Assembly (NCBI RefSeq): GCF_013204825.1
Contig: NZ_JABMKV010000003.1
Span: 248,001-312,000 of the forward strand
Direction: 5' to 3'
From: Pedobacter boryungensis
Lineage (GTDB): Bacteria; Bacteroidota; Bacteroidia; Sphingobacteriales; Sphingobacteriaceae
Length of the DNA: 64,000 nt
Of the stretch, positions 54,619-63,097 are shown piece by piece. A model generated the notes under the pieces. That model searched no databases and was not told where the DNA came from. It was given only the letters and a program-made list of their open reading frames with translations. How positions within the stretch are numbered: the stretch's first letter is position 1; each line of letters begins with the position of its first letter. A program made the position numbers and the translations under genes.

Positions 54619-57018
54619 TTAAAATCTTTTGATGAATTCTTTAAACAGTACTTTGATTGTTTTTCTTTTTGAGGAAACATCATCAGAATAATAGCCATAA
54701 CCGTAGCCATAACCATAGCCATAGCCGTACCCGTAACCATACCGTCCACCCAATTCAATACCATTCAAAATCAGGTTTAATTTAGGGAATTTCTTGCTTG
54801 CGTATAATTTGTTTAACTGTTTAACTTGTTCTCTACTGGTAACCCCTTGTCTAACGAGGTAAATAGATGCATCTGCTAGCCTTGCTAATATTTGGGAGTC
54901 AGTTACTAGGCCAATTGGTGGTGTATCGATAACAACTTCATCAAAATTACTTTTCAAATAAGTCATTAATTCTTCGATCTCATTCTGTATTAACAATTCA
55001 GAAGGGTTAGGAGGTATTGGTCCTGATCCGATTACGAAAAGATTAGGGTTAACTCCAGAAGGTTGAATAATATCATCTATCTTGACTTTCCCTATTAAAT
55101 AATTACTAAATCCAACCTTATTGTTTAAGTTTAAATACTTGCTAATTTTAGGTTTTCTTAAATCTAATTCTAAAAGAACGGTTTTCTTACCACTTACAGC
55201 TAGGGCTGCTGCGACATTACTTGCCACAAAACTCTTTCCTTCTCCAGACATACTCGAAGTAAATAGGGTAACATGGCCTACACCCTCAACACCTTTACCA
55301 TATAAAAACTGCATGTTAGTTCGAATTGACCGGAATTGTTCTGCAATAGCTTTTCTACTATTAGCTTGAACAACTATAGGTTGATCACTATCAGAAAGAG
55401 AAATTTCGCCCAATACAGGAGCATTGGTAATTTTGCTAATATCCGAACTACTATAAATTTTATTGTTTAATAAATCCTTTCCATAAATGTAGCCTACAGG
55501 CAATATAATTCCCAATAAAAGGGCGCCTAAGTAAATAAGCTGTCGCTTAGGGGATATTGGTGTATTATTTGAAAATGGATCATCTACTACCCTGCTGTCG
55601 GTGACTGAAGCTGCATACGAAAGTGCTGCCTCCTCCTTTTTTTGTAATAGGTACAAATAAAGCGTTTCTTTAATCCCTTGCTGGCGTTTAATACTAATGT
55701 ATTGTCTTTCCTGGCTAGGAATCTGTTTGATAGAGCCTTCGTATTTAGAATTATTTTGAGCAAGCGAGCGCTTGGTAATCATTAATGAATTATAAATATT
55801 TTGCACACTATTTTTTATGTTAGCTCTAATAGACTCTATCTGTTTGGTTATAGGTACAACTATTGGATTATCTGGTTGAGTAGTGGCTAAAAGTTCGTCT
55901 TTTTTCAATTGCAATGCACTCAATTCCACAATCTGAGAAGAAAGTACGGGATCGGAAATGCCCATTGTGGTTGGCAACTTTTCTTGAGAAGAATTTGAGT
56001 TGACGTAGCGTTGGATATCCTTGATGACATCAATTTGTAGGTTCACTTGATTTAATTGTACATCATTGGCTTTTACATTATCTAAATATAAGCTAGCCTG
56101 ACTACTGATATCTGTTAAACCTTGGCCACTTTTAAAATTTTCTACATCTTTCTCTACATCAGTCAATTCTCCACTAATCAGTTTTAAACGTTCATCTATA
56201 AAATTTAAGGTGCTTTGAATAGTTTGATTCTTATCTACAACAGCAGCTTCATTGTAAACCTGTATTAAAGTACTTAAAATATCCTTACCCCGCTGTATAT
56301 TGGTGGCCTGATAATTTAACACCAAAACAGAGGAAACTTTATTTTTTAATGCGACTGACAGCCTGCTTAAATACTGATTTGTAATTGCAACAGGATTAGA
56401 AAATTGCAAGGTGATTACTTGTTTACTATTCTTTTTAAAGAACCTTGTTTTATCGATTTTATAAACACCAAATCTGTTTCTTTGTATTTCATTTAAATTT
56501 CCTTTAACTGTTTTATGAATTTTGGTATCTTCTAAAACATATTGATTTTCATTAGGAAAGCTTAGCTTAAAAGTACTTCCATACAGCGCACTATCTAGAC
56601 CAATAGAAATAAAATTAACTGGACGTTGCTCGTATAAATCTACTGTAAGCACCCTAGCCTCTACTTGATAGCTCACATTTAAATTTAACCGATCAACTAC
56701 TTTACGCATCAGGGTTTTAGACTGTAAGATCTCTATTTCATTTTCAACCACTTTAGATCCTCCAAACAGATCTAATTCATTCAATAAATCCCCAGGGTTA
56801 CCACTTTTCTTTTGATCTTTAATTAACAAAGTACTTGTAACCTGATAAACAGGTCGAGTGTAGCGTAGATATAAAAACGCGAGGCTAAAACACACAATAA
56901 GTGCAAGTATAAATACTGGCCAATGATACAGGTATTTATGTAAAATTTCAGCAAAATTAATGTTTTCTGCTTCTTCGTTTTCGTTATCGAAATTGCTTAA
57001 ATCTATATTATTATTCAT
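54619..57018 (-). CDS. wzc: Wzc-like polysaccharide co-polymerase and tyrosine autokinase
   Basis: A 799-aa protein fused as in proteobacterial Wzc. An N-terminal chain-length domain lies between two membrane helices (about 40-60 and 500-520). The cytoplasmic BY-kinase carries Walker A (SSMSGEGKSFVASN), A' (LLELDLRKPKIS) and B (FDEVVIDTPPIG). The C-terminal tyrosine cluster is a run of eight Tyr-Gly pairs plus two Tyr (54688-54741). It sets chain length and exports with Wza; reversible phosphorylation of the cluster is known to control assembly. The ATG at 57018 is chosen; an in-frame TTG at 57042 lies inside wza. Confidence 0.93.
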   Translation of the reverse strand: MNNNIDLSNFDNENEEAENINFAEILHKYLYHWPVFILALIVCFSLAFLYLRYTRPVYQVTSTLLIKDQKKSGNPGDLLNELDLFGGSKVVENEIEILQSKTLMRKVVDRLNLNVSYQVEARVLTVDLYEQRPVNFISIGLDSALYGSTFKLSFPNENQYVLEDTKIHKTVKGNLNEIQRNRFGVYKIDKTRFFKKNSKQVITLQFSNPVAITNQYLSRLSVALKNKVSSVLVLNYQATNIQRGKDILSTLIQVYNEAAVVDKNQTIQSTLNFIDERLKLISGELTDVEKDVENFKSGQGLTDISSQASLYLDNVKANDVQLNQVNLQIDVIKDIQRYVNSNSSQEKLPTTMGISDPVLSSQIVELSALQLKKDELLATTQPDNPIVVPITKQIESIRANIKNSVQNIYNSLMITKRSLAQNNSKYEGSIKQIPSQERQYISIKRQQGIKETLYLYLLQKKEEAALSYAASVTDSRVVDDPFSNNTPISPKRQLIYLGALLLGIILPVGYIYGKDLLNNKIYSSSDISKITNAPVLGEISLSDSDQPIVVQANSRKAIAEQFRSIRTNMQFLYGKGVEGVGHVTLFTSSMSGEGKSFVASNVAAALAVSGKKTVLLELDLRKPKISKYLNLNNKVGFSNYLIGKVKIDDIIQPSGVNPNLFVIGSGPIPPNPSELLIQNEIEELMTYLKSNFDEVVIDTPPIGLVTDSQILARLADASIYLVRQGVTSREQVKQLNKLYASKKFPKLNLILNGIELGGRYGYGYGYGYGYGYGYGYYSDDVSSKRKTIKVLFKEFIKRF
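54688..54741 (-). repeat. Tyr-Gly repeat tract in wzc
   Basis: Eight consecutive Tyr-Gly codon pairs followed by Tyr-Tyr. Codons are mixed (tat/tac, ggt/ggc/ggg), so the tract is an imperfect 6-bp repeat at DNA level but perfect at protein level. Confidence 0.9.
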
Positions 57019-57022
57019 GTTT

Positions 57023-57787
57023 TTATAGGCGTGTGATAACAAGAACTATGATAGAAATGATAGATAACCCTAAGCTAACATTGCGATATCTCGTATCGAC
57101 GTTTGCATATTTGGCATCTCCTGGTTGCACATATAAAGCATCGTTGTTTTGAAGATAAAAATAAGGCGATTTAAAAAGTTCCTTGCTATTCATATCTAAT
57201 CTAATGAATTTTCGCTCACCATTAACTTCACGCACCAAAAGTATATTTTTTCTTAGCGCTGTAATATTCAAATCGCCAGCGAAGCCTAGAGCGTCTATTA
57301 CAGAAACACGTTCACTGTTAATTGGATAAACACCTGGTTTGGCTACATCCCCAATGATAGACACTTTAAAATTAGCTATTCGTAGACTAACTACGGGCTC
57401 TTTTAAATCATTCAATAATTTCTTTTGGATTAACTCTCTTGCCTCAGTGGTAGTTAATCCAGCTACTTGAATGGAGCCTATCTTCGGTAATTGAATCGCC
57501 CCATTAGCGTCTACGGTAAATCCATTCGTAATAGTGCTTGATGCAGAATTTTGCGAAGTACCAATATTTCCCCTATTAAAAATAGCAGAAGCTTCATCAT
57601 TTAGGCTACTTATATTAAGTGCTAAAATATCATCTTTTTGAATGCGCAAAGCTTGATAATTTTCAATTTGTTGAACAATAGTGCTACTATCATTTAAATC
57701 ATTGAAATAAGTTACTTCTTTATATTTTCTAGTAGAACAGGCACTAAACAAGATGACAACAATACAAACATAGAAGATTTGTCTCAT
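57023..57787 (-). CDS. wza: Wza-like polysaccharide export lipoprotein
   Basis: A 254-aa outer-membrane export protein. The signal ends in a lipobox (ILFSAC, Cys17). The polysaccharide export domain (about 40-140; LRIQKDDILALNISSLNDEA) and one SLBB domain (VSIIGDVAKPGVYPINSERV) follow, with a C-terminal hydrophobic segment (NVSLGLSIISIIVLVITRL). It forms the channel for capsule export with Wzc. It is the first gene of the locus; the wzc start lies 4 nt after its stop. Confidence 0.92.
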   Translation of the reverse strand: MRQIFYVCIVVILFSACSTRKYKEVTYFNDLNDSSTIVQQIENYQALRIQKDDILALNISSLNDEASAIFNRGNIGTSQNSASSTITNGFTVDANGAIQLPKIGSIQVAGLTTTEARELIQKKLLNDLKEPVVSLRIANFKVSIIGDVAKPGVYPINSERVSVIDALGFAGDLNITALRKNILLVREVNGERKFIRLDMNSKELFKSPYFYLQNNDALYVQPGDAKYANVDTRYRNVSLGLSIISIIVLVITRL

Positions 57788-57815
57788 AGATATAGTTAGG
57801 GATTTTAAATATGGT

Positions 57816-57823
57816 CAAATATA
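57816..57823 (-). promoter_or_regulatory. -7 promoter element of the capsule locus (wza)
   Basis: On the minus strand TATATTTG matches TAnnTTTG exactly, 28 nt upstream of the wza ATG. It is the best candidate for the promoter of the whole wza-to-pglD run. No clear -33 element was found. Confidence 0.5.
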
Positions 57824-57948
57824 ATAATAATACTTAATTCACTCGTGTTTTAGCTTATTTGTTAATTGATTTGTTTGAATATTCGATCTTAAAAATATGA
57901 ATGCCTGCTATTAATTACTAAATAGGTTATAATAAATTTTTGTTAAAA

Positions 57949-57989
57949 CGGGGTTTGGTCGGGGTTTGGTCGGGGTTTGGTCGGGGTTG
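57949..57989 (+). repeat. G-rich 11-bp tandem repeat, G-quadruplex motif
   Basis: Three full copies of CGGGGTTTGGT plus a fourth partial copy CGGGGTTG. Four GGGG runs are separated by exactly 7 nt each (TTTGGTC), which satisfies the usual quadruplex rule. It lies about 160 nt upstream of the DUF6266 gene and on its coding strand, and is strikingly G-rich in an AT-rich region. Confidence 0.9.
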
Positions 57990-58107
57990 TGACAATTGTA
58001 TCCGAACAAATTCCGACTGAAATGCGAATTTAATTGGTCTTAAAATATAGCCGTTACAATTGTTTTTGTATCTTGGTCCTAATCATCCCGTTTTATGTTT
58101 AAAAATT

Positions 58108-58746
58108 ATGGCAACATTCAACAACGGAATCAACGGGGGTTTCAACGGAAAAGTTGGTAGTACAATAGGCTATCAATTAAATGGCAAATGGGTAATGAGA
58201 AGTTTACCTAAATTAAGTCCAAAAAACAAAAAGGGAAGTGCTAACCAGAGAGCATGTAGATCTGGTTTTACCAAAATGCAGCATTTTCTTAGTCCAGTGA
58301 TCGATTTCATTAGAGTAGGGTTCAATCTCGAATCAAAATTGAGGCAAATGGGTGCACACAATGTGGCTAAATCTTACAATATGCTTAACGCATTAGATGC
58401 AAATGGAGCAATCGATTACTCAAAGATTTGTTTAACATTTGGCAACTTAAGGGGAGTAGAAAATCATAGCATTGCACAAGATGATATCGGCTTTCATTTC
58501 AGCTGGACTGATAACTCAGAAAACACGTGGATTAGAACAACCGATCAGATAATGCTATTAGCTTATAATGTAAATGACAAACGAGCCTATTGCAAATTAA
58601 GTGGCGCTAGAAGAGAGACAGGTTTTGACAGTTTACTTATACCAAGTTTGGAAAAAGGAAATGAATTTCACACCTGGATTTCATTTATTGCAGATGACAG
58701 ACAGGGTATTTCGATGAGCAGCTATGCAGGGAAGTTTATTTTTTAA
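58108..58746 (+). CDS. DUF6266-type protein, unknown function
   Basis: A 212-aa protein without signal peptide or membrane helix. The N-terminal NGINGGFNGKVGSTIGYQLN followed by GKWVMRSLPKLSPKNKKGS is, from memory, the hallmark of the DUF6266 family, found in many copies in Pedobacter and relatives. The rest is mixed alpha/beta with no catalytic motif I can name. The ATG at 58108 is preferred over an in-frame start at 58060, since family members begin at this point. It stands alone between the divergent wza and the CpsB-like gene, behind the G-rich repeat. Confidence 0.75.
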   Translation: MATFNNGINGGFNGKVGSTIGYQLNGKWVMRSLPKLSPKNKKGSANQRACRSGFTKMQHFLSPVIDFIRVGFNLESKLRQMGAHNVAKSYNMLNALDANGAIDYSKICLTFGNLRGVENHSIAQDDIGFHFSWTDNSENTWIRTTDQIMLLAYNVNDKRAYCKLSGARRETGFDSLLIPSLEKGNEFHTWISFIADDRQGISMSSYAGKFIF

Positions 58747-58790
58747 TTAACTAAATTTAAATACGTAACAGTTTTTGTTGGGGGTAGCTG

Positions 58791-58818
58791 GCTTAGAACT
58801 GTAAAAGACAGTTTAAGC
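58791..58818 (+). terminator. Hairpin after the DUF6266 gene
   Basis: GCTTAGAACTGT (58791-58802) pairs with ACAGTTTAAGC (58808-58818) with one bulged base and a 5-nt loop. An AT-rich stretch follows, without a clear T-run until about 58846. Confidence 0.45.
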
Positions 58819-58879
58819 TTAGATTATTTTATCGATTAAGTATTTTTTTTTAGCTTAGTCCTCAAATCATCCACCCATT

Positions 58880-59614
58880 ATGTTCTTTTTTAATCGTTCG
58901 CAAAAGACTGCTTCTAGAAATTTTAGTGACATTATTGTCGATATGCATTCTCACCTTATTCCGGGGGTAGATGATGGTGCAAAAGATGTAGCAGATAGTG
59001 TGCAATTAATTACAGGGTTAAAAGAACTAGGTTTTCAGCATTTGATTACAACCCCTCATACATTGCAGGATATACATCCAAATACGCATGAATCCTTAAA
59101 AGCAGGGCATAGTTTATTACATGGAAAATTACCTACTGGAATTCATTTGGCACTTTCTTCAGAATATTATTTAGATGAGCAATTTAGTGAACAAAGAAAT
59201 AATAATGCAGTTTTACCGCTCACTGGTAATCGCTTATTAATCGAATTTAGTCAAATTTCTAGACCTCATGATTTAGAACAACAAATTTTTGAAATAGGCC
59301 TTCAGGGTTATCAAATCATTTTAGCTCATCCAGAACGATACCTGTTCTTTCATAAACATTTCGATTATTTCACACGCTTAAAAGAAATGGGAGTTGAATT
59401 ACAAGTGAATGCACTTTCCTTGACTGAACATTATGGGAAACATATTAAGGCTGTGGCTGAAAAGTTAATTGAAAAAGACATGATAGATTTTATTGGAACT
59501 GATCTTCACCATACCAAACATCTTGAAATTTTAAAACGAGTACCCTTAAGTAAACACTTTACACGTTTAGTAGATAGTGGATTATTGAAAAACCAAAGCT
59601 TGTTGAACTCTTAA
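58880..59614 (+). CDS. CpsB/CapC-type protein tyrosine phosphatase (PHP fold)
   Basis: A 244-aa metal-dependent phosphatase. Metal ligands are seen in VDMHSHLIPGVDDGAKD (H-x-H), LITTPHT, the Glu of LSSEYYLDE, ILAHPERY and FIGTDLHHTKH. CpsB/CapC/YwqE enzymes dephosphorylate BY-kinases of the Wzc type, so this is the likely partner of the Wzc at 54619-57018, opposing its Tyr-cluster phosphorylation (inference from family and closeness). It is on the opposite strand from the locus and not in the same operon. Confidence 0.9.
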   Translation: MFFFNRSQKTASRNFSDIIVDMHSHLIPGVDDGAKDVADSVQLITGLKELGFQHLITTPHTLQDIHPNTHESLKAGHSLLHGKLPTGIHLALSSEYYLDEQFSEQRNNNAVLPLTGNRLLIEFSQISRPHDLEQQIFEIGLQGYQIILAHPERYLFFHKHFDYFTRLKEMGVELQVNALSLTEHYGKHIKAVAEKLIEKDMIDFIGTDLHHTKHLEILKRVPLSKHFTRLVDSGLLKNQSLLNS

Positions 59615-59726
59615 TTAAATTGCCATAGCAAATAAAAAAATTGTTTCGCAAGACTGTTAAAGAGTAATCCTTACCAAAAAGCCACTAATCCCTATATTCA
59701 ATTACTATACAAAAGTTAGATAGACA

Positions 59727-61409
59727 TTACCATCTATACATTAACCCAACTCTTAATTGAAAATTATTTACATCTTGGAAATCATAATTCCAAAAATCAG
59801 CAGGTACAGCTTCTTTCACTACGTATTGATAATTTAACGACCGAACGTAGGTAAGTTGAGAATTCAGAACAAAATTCTTGTAAGTCCAGTCAAATTTTCC
59901 AGTAGCCGATAAATCTACCCAATGCCTTCTGATGCTTGGAGCAGCTCTGTACATCCAATCATTGTTATTCACCAAACGTTCCAATTGTAAGCCTATTTTT
60001 TTTAAGCCTTTCACCCAACTGATATCTAAAGATTGTAGGTTGCTCCCAGGGCCTATACCTGCTCCTAATACCTGACCATTGTTTGTGTAACCATCTCTAA
60101 CCTGACTATGTGTATACCAAGTACCGCCTGAGCGAATCTCTTTTGTTGGAGATTTTTCCATTTGAGTAACTTCTAATCCAACCTGGATGTATTCATCGCT
60201 CTTTGCTAAAGGCACTAATTTCCTAAATCCTAAAATATAAGCTCTCGAAGATTCTGGCTCTAGTAGAATATCTCTTAAATTTTTATTGTGATCTGTTTTA
60301 CCATATTGCGCATATACTTCCGCATGAGACTCTGGCATCACCCAACGGGCGAAAAGTGAGAAATATTGGTCTCTATTCTTAGCATCTTCAAAATCGTAAT
60401 TTGGATTGTTAGGGTCATCATAAGCAGCTTTCTCCAGTGCTGAGAATACTGGGAAATAATCAAAAAAACCATGCCCTAAATCTTTACTATATAACGCATA
60501 AGAACGATCAAAGCCTAGATACAAGCCTGGTACCCATTTAGGGTTAAACACAAAAGCTAACCCAGAAAGGTAGCGCCAGTCGTTTGGTTTAACATTGGAT
60601 TTAATGTACTGAGAACCTGGATAACCAGATTTTTCTAATTTACCCGAAATCAATTGGACTTCAAAAGATCCAATTGGTGTATTAACGGGCCTAATGGTAT
60701 TTAAGGTGAGATGCTTAAATCCACTCGCATTATTACTCATTAATAAAGAATTACGAACACCTGGTCCCCACCATAAATTCTCATTCGACAAGCCTAAGGA
60801 CATAGGCCCAACATTAAGCCTAATACTGCTCTGGCCCCAATTAAATTTACTATAAGCTCCATTCCCAAATTTTTCTGGCAAATCGATATAATTATACATT
60901 CCACCTACAACATTTGGTTTAAAAGGTGCAGGCTCTGAAATCTCTACAAAATCTTTATTTTGTGCAAAAACAAACTCTGGTTTAAATTGAATACTTAATG
61001 GACCTACTTTGGCATAAAAGCCAGCGGTAATTAACGTTTGATAGCCTTTTGCTGGCACCATTGCCCCATCATTCCAACCATAAGGATGATGCGTATTATA
61101 TTGCTGTTGCCAAATTACAGGCAGCGCATATAATGCAGTTTTACCACTACCAGAACCATATAATTGTTTACGAAAGTCATGTGTTGAAAATGTGCCCTCA
61201 TCATCAGCAAGATCAAATTGATTAACATCGCTCATATAAATTGGACGAATCATAAATGAAGTTTTCGAGGTATCATTCCCTAGTAGTTGTTGCCTGCGAT
61301 AGGCATCTTCAATATTTTGCAGCTGGCCAACAGGTAAGGTCTGAGCAATTGCTTGGAAAACGCCAATTGATAGGAAAAATACTAGTGTTAGGATTTCTTT
61401 GTTCTTCAT
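59727..61409 (-). CDS. Capsule assembly Wzi-family outer-membrane protein
   Basis: A 560-aa exported barrel: signal peptide (KEILTLVFFLSIGVFQAIAQ), many amphipathic strands, and the aromatic ending RVGLMYRW. GPMSLGLSNENLWWGPGVRN with SNNASGFKHLTLNT is the recognisable Wzi core. Wzi binds exported capsule at the cell surface. The ATG at 61409 is chosen since an in-frame TTG at 61433 adds polar residues before the signal. It is a paralogue of the barrel at 30592-32211, but the two share only general features by eye. Confidence 0.86.
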   Translation of the reverse strand: MKNKEILTLVFFLSIGVFQAIAQTLPVGQLQNIEDAYRRQQLLGNDTSKTSFMIRPIYMSDVNQFDLADDEGTFSTHDFRKQLYGSGSGKTALYALPVIWQQQYNTHHPYGWNDGAMVPAKGYQTLITAGFYAKVGPLSIQFKPEFVFAQNKDFVEISEPAPFKPNVVGGMYNYIDLPEKFGNGAYSKFNWGQSSIRLNVGPMSLGLSNENLWWGPGVRNSLLMSNNASGFKHLTLNTIRPVNTPIGSFEVQLISGKLEKSGYPGSQYIKSNVKPNDWRYLSGLAFVFNPKWVPGLYLGFDRSYALYSKDLGHGFFDYFPVFSALEKAAYDDPNNPNYDFEDAKNRDQYFSLFARWVMPESHAEVYAQYGKTDHNKNLRDILLEPESSRAYILGFRKLVPLAKSDEYIQVGLEVTQMEKSPTKEIRSGGTWYTHSQVRDGYTNNGQVLGAGIGPGSNLQSLDISWVKGLKKIGLQLERLVNNNDWMYRAAPSIRRHWVDLSATGKFDWTYKNFVLNSQLTYVRSLNYQYVVKEAVPADFWNYDFQDVNNFQLRVGLMYRW

Positions 61410-61645
61410 AGTCAACTGTTTCTTTTGTATCAATAATATTTCTAAATACTATAATTTATTTTTTAAATATAAGAGATAGTATCCATTAAATTTTGTGTAT
61501 TATCCTACAAACGATGATTTGTAAATTTTATTAAGTACATTAAGCTAAAAATTATACGGTAATGCTACTCATGTTTTTTAATAACAGTTAGAAAACAATA
61601 GTATTTAATTGTCAACCAAAATCTAAAGAAACTTAGCTACAGAAG

Positions 61646-62770
61646 TTAAAGAATATGTGTGTCTAATACGTTTAGTATCTGTTTGGCAGAATCTCCCTTG
61701 CCATATGGGCTAGATTGAATTGCAACAGATTGTGATCTCTTCTGACTCCTTAAAAGTATAGTAGCCTCATCAATAATTCCTTTAGGATCAGAACCAACCA
61801 GTTTTACCAATCCCGAATCAGCCAATTCTGGTCTTTCCGTACAGGTACGCATCAGTAAAATAGGCTTTCCTAATGCTGTTCCCTCCTCTTGTATTCCTCC
61901 ACTATCTGTAATGATAAAGCTGGCTATTTTCATTAACCATATAAATGTTGGGTAAGCTAGGGGCTCAATTAAGTTGATATTTTTAACATTACCAATTATT
62001 TTATGGGCAGTATCGTGAATATTTGGATTTAAATGAAGAGGATAAATGAGCTGAACATCATTAGTTTCTGCAATATGTTTTAGCGCACTACAGATTTGCT
62101 CAAAGTTCTGACCAAAATTCTCCCTTCTATGACAGGTTACCAATACTACTGGTCGCTCTTGGCTAATAAGTTGCTTTAAGTCTTCTATTTGTAGGTATTT
62201 ATTCTTCTCTATTTTTTCAATAGCAAAAAGTAACGCATCTATAATTGTATTTCCCGTTAAACAAATGTGCTTGGGATCAATGCCCTCCTTTAAAAGATTA
62301 GTTGATGCTATAGCAGTAGGTGTAAAGTGCAAATAAGCTAATCTGGAAGTTAGTTGACGGTTACCTTCCTCTGGAAAAGGGAAACTTAAATTATAGGTAC
62401 GCAAACCGGCCTCAACATGACAAACTTTTACCCCAGCATAAAATCCTGCCAAAGCAGCAAATGTAGAGGTAGTAGTGTCGCCATGCACAAATAAAAAATC
62501 AGGATTAAAGGAGTCTAGTACTACTTTCATTCCTTCAATTACCGCTGCAGTGAGTTGACTTAAATCTTGTTTGCTTTTCATTAGCTTTAGATCATAGTCA
62601 GGGACAATTTCAAAAAAATCTAAAACCTGATCAAGTAACTCTCTATGTTGACCCGTAACGCAAATTTTAACTTCATATTTATTTTTATGATGTTTGAATT
62701 CGTTAATTAATGGAGCCATCTTAATGGCTTCTGGTCTCGTTCCAAAGGCAATTAATATTTTTTTTCTCAC
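61646..62770 (-). CDS. wecB: Non-hydrolysing UDP-N-acetylglucosamine 2-epimerase
   Basis: A 374-aa WecB. IAFGTRPEAIKMAPLI is the classical N-terminal motif. CVTGQHRELLDQVL, HGDTTSTFAALAGFYAG, HVEAGLRTYNLSFPFPEEGNR and TDSGGIQEEG are all conserved. It makes UDP-ManNAc, a precursor for ManNAc or ManNAcA. The start is GTG at 62768-62770; an in-frame stop lies three codons upstream and belongs to the gene remnant described next. It differs from the WbpI-like paralogue at 44064-45107 in the ARPQFIK/TRPEAIK motif. Confidence 0.94.
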   Translation of the reverse strand: MRKKILIAFGTRPEAIKMAPLINEFKHHKNKYEVKICVTGQHRELLDQVLDFFEIVPDYDLKLMKSKQDLSQLTAAVIEGMKVVLDSFNPDFLFVHGDTTTSTFAALAGFYAGVKVCHVEAGLRTYNLSFPFPEEGNRQLTSRLAYLHFTPTAIASTNLLKEGIDPKHICLTGNTIIDALLFAIEKIEKNKYLQIEDLKQLISQERPVVLVTCHRRENFGQNFEQICSALKHIAETNDVQLIYPLHLNPNIHDTAHKIIGNVKNINLIEPLAYPTFIWLMKIASFIITDSGGIQEEGTALGKPILLMRTCTERPELADSGLVKLVGSDPKGIIDEATILLRSQKRSQSVAIQSSPYGKGDSAKQILNVLDTHIL

Positions 62771-62779
62771 AGCTTTGGG

Positions 62780-63025
62780 TTAAAGTTTGTGCATTAATCT
62801 CTGCAAAAAATACGCAGACTTAGGAAGAGTTGAGGTACAGTCTTGGTCATATTTCTTAAAACTATAATCAGTGACTGCAGACGAAAAAAAAGATTTCTCT
62901 AAAGTTTGTTTAACGATAAGAAGTTCTCTAGGGATAAAGTAGTACATATCACAAAATAAAGGATAAATATCCTTTATTCCATGAGCTAAATGAAAGTTCC
63001 GTTTTTGCGGACTTATTACAGGTGC
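62780..63025 (-). pseudogene. Open fragment of 81 codons, probable C-terminal remnant of a lost gene
   Basis: Between wecB and the glycosyltransferase an open minus-strand frame of 81 codons runs from an in-frame stop at 63026-63028 to TAA at 62780-62782. It has protein-like composition (FHLAHGIKDIYPLFCDMYYF, later SFFSSAVTDYSFKKYDQD) but no usable start near its beginning; the first ATG comes about 29 codons in. I did not recognise the family. It most likely is the tail of a carbohydrate-related gene whose front was lost by recombination. A genuine short gene starting at the internal ATG (about 53 aa) is less likely. Confidence 0.45.
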
Positions 63026-63097
63026 TTAAATAGTAAGGGTATTAAGATTGTCGTCTAAACGATACTAATTATAGATCATATAGGCTCTAATCTTTCC

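Larger units (their letters stand above)
57788..58107. other. Divergent intergenic region, 320 nt, no gene seen
   Basis: Carries the wza promoter on the minus strand, the G-rich 11-bp tandem repeat, and the short palindrome ACAATTGT twice (around 57993 and 58056), all before the DUF6266 ATG. No supported open frame on either strand. Confidence 0.6.

Noticed and set aside
57949..57989. CRISPR-like array
   Set aside because: Units are directly joined 11-mers without spacers, and no cas genes are present.
61434..61645. Possible small gene in the gap upstream of the Wzi-family gene
   Set aside because: Very AT-rich with frequent stops on both strands; no supported frame.
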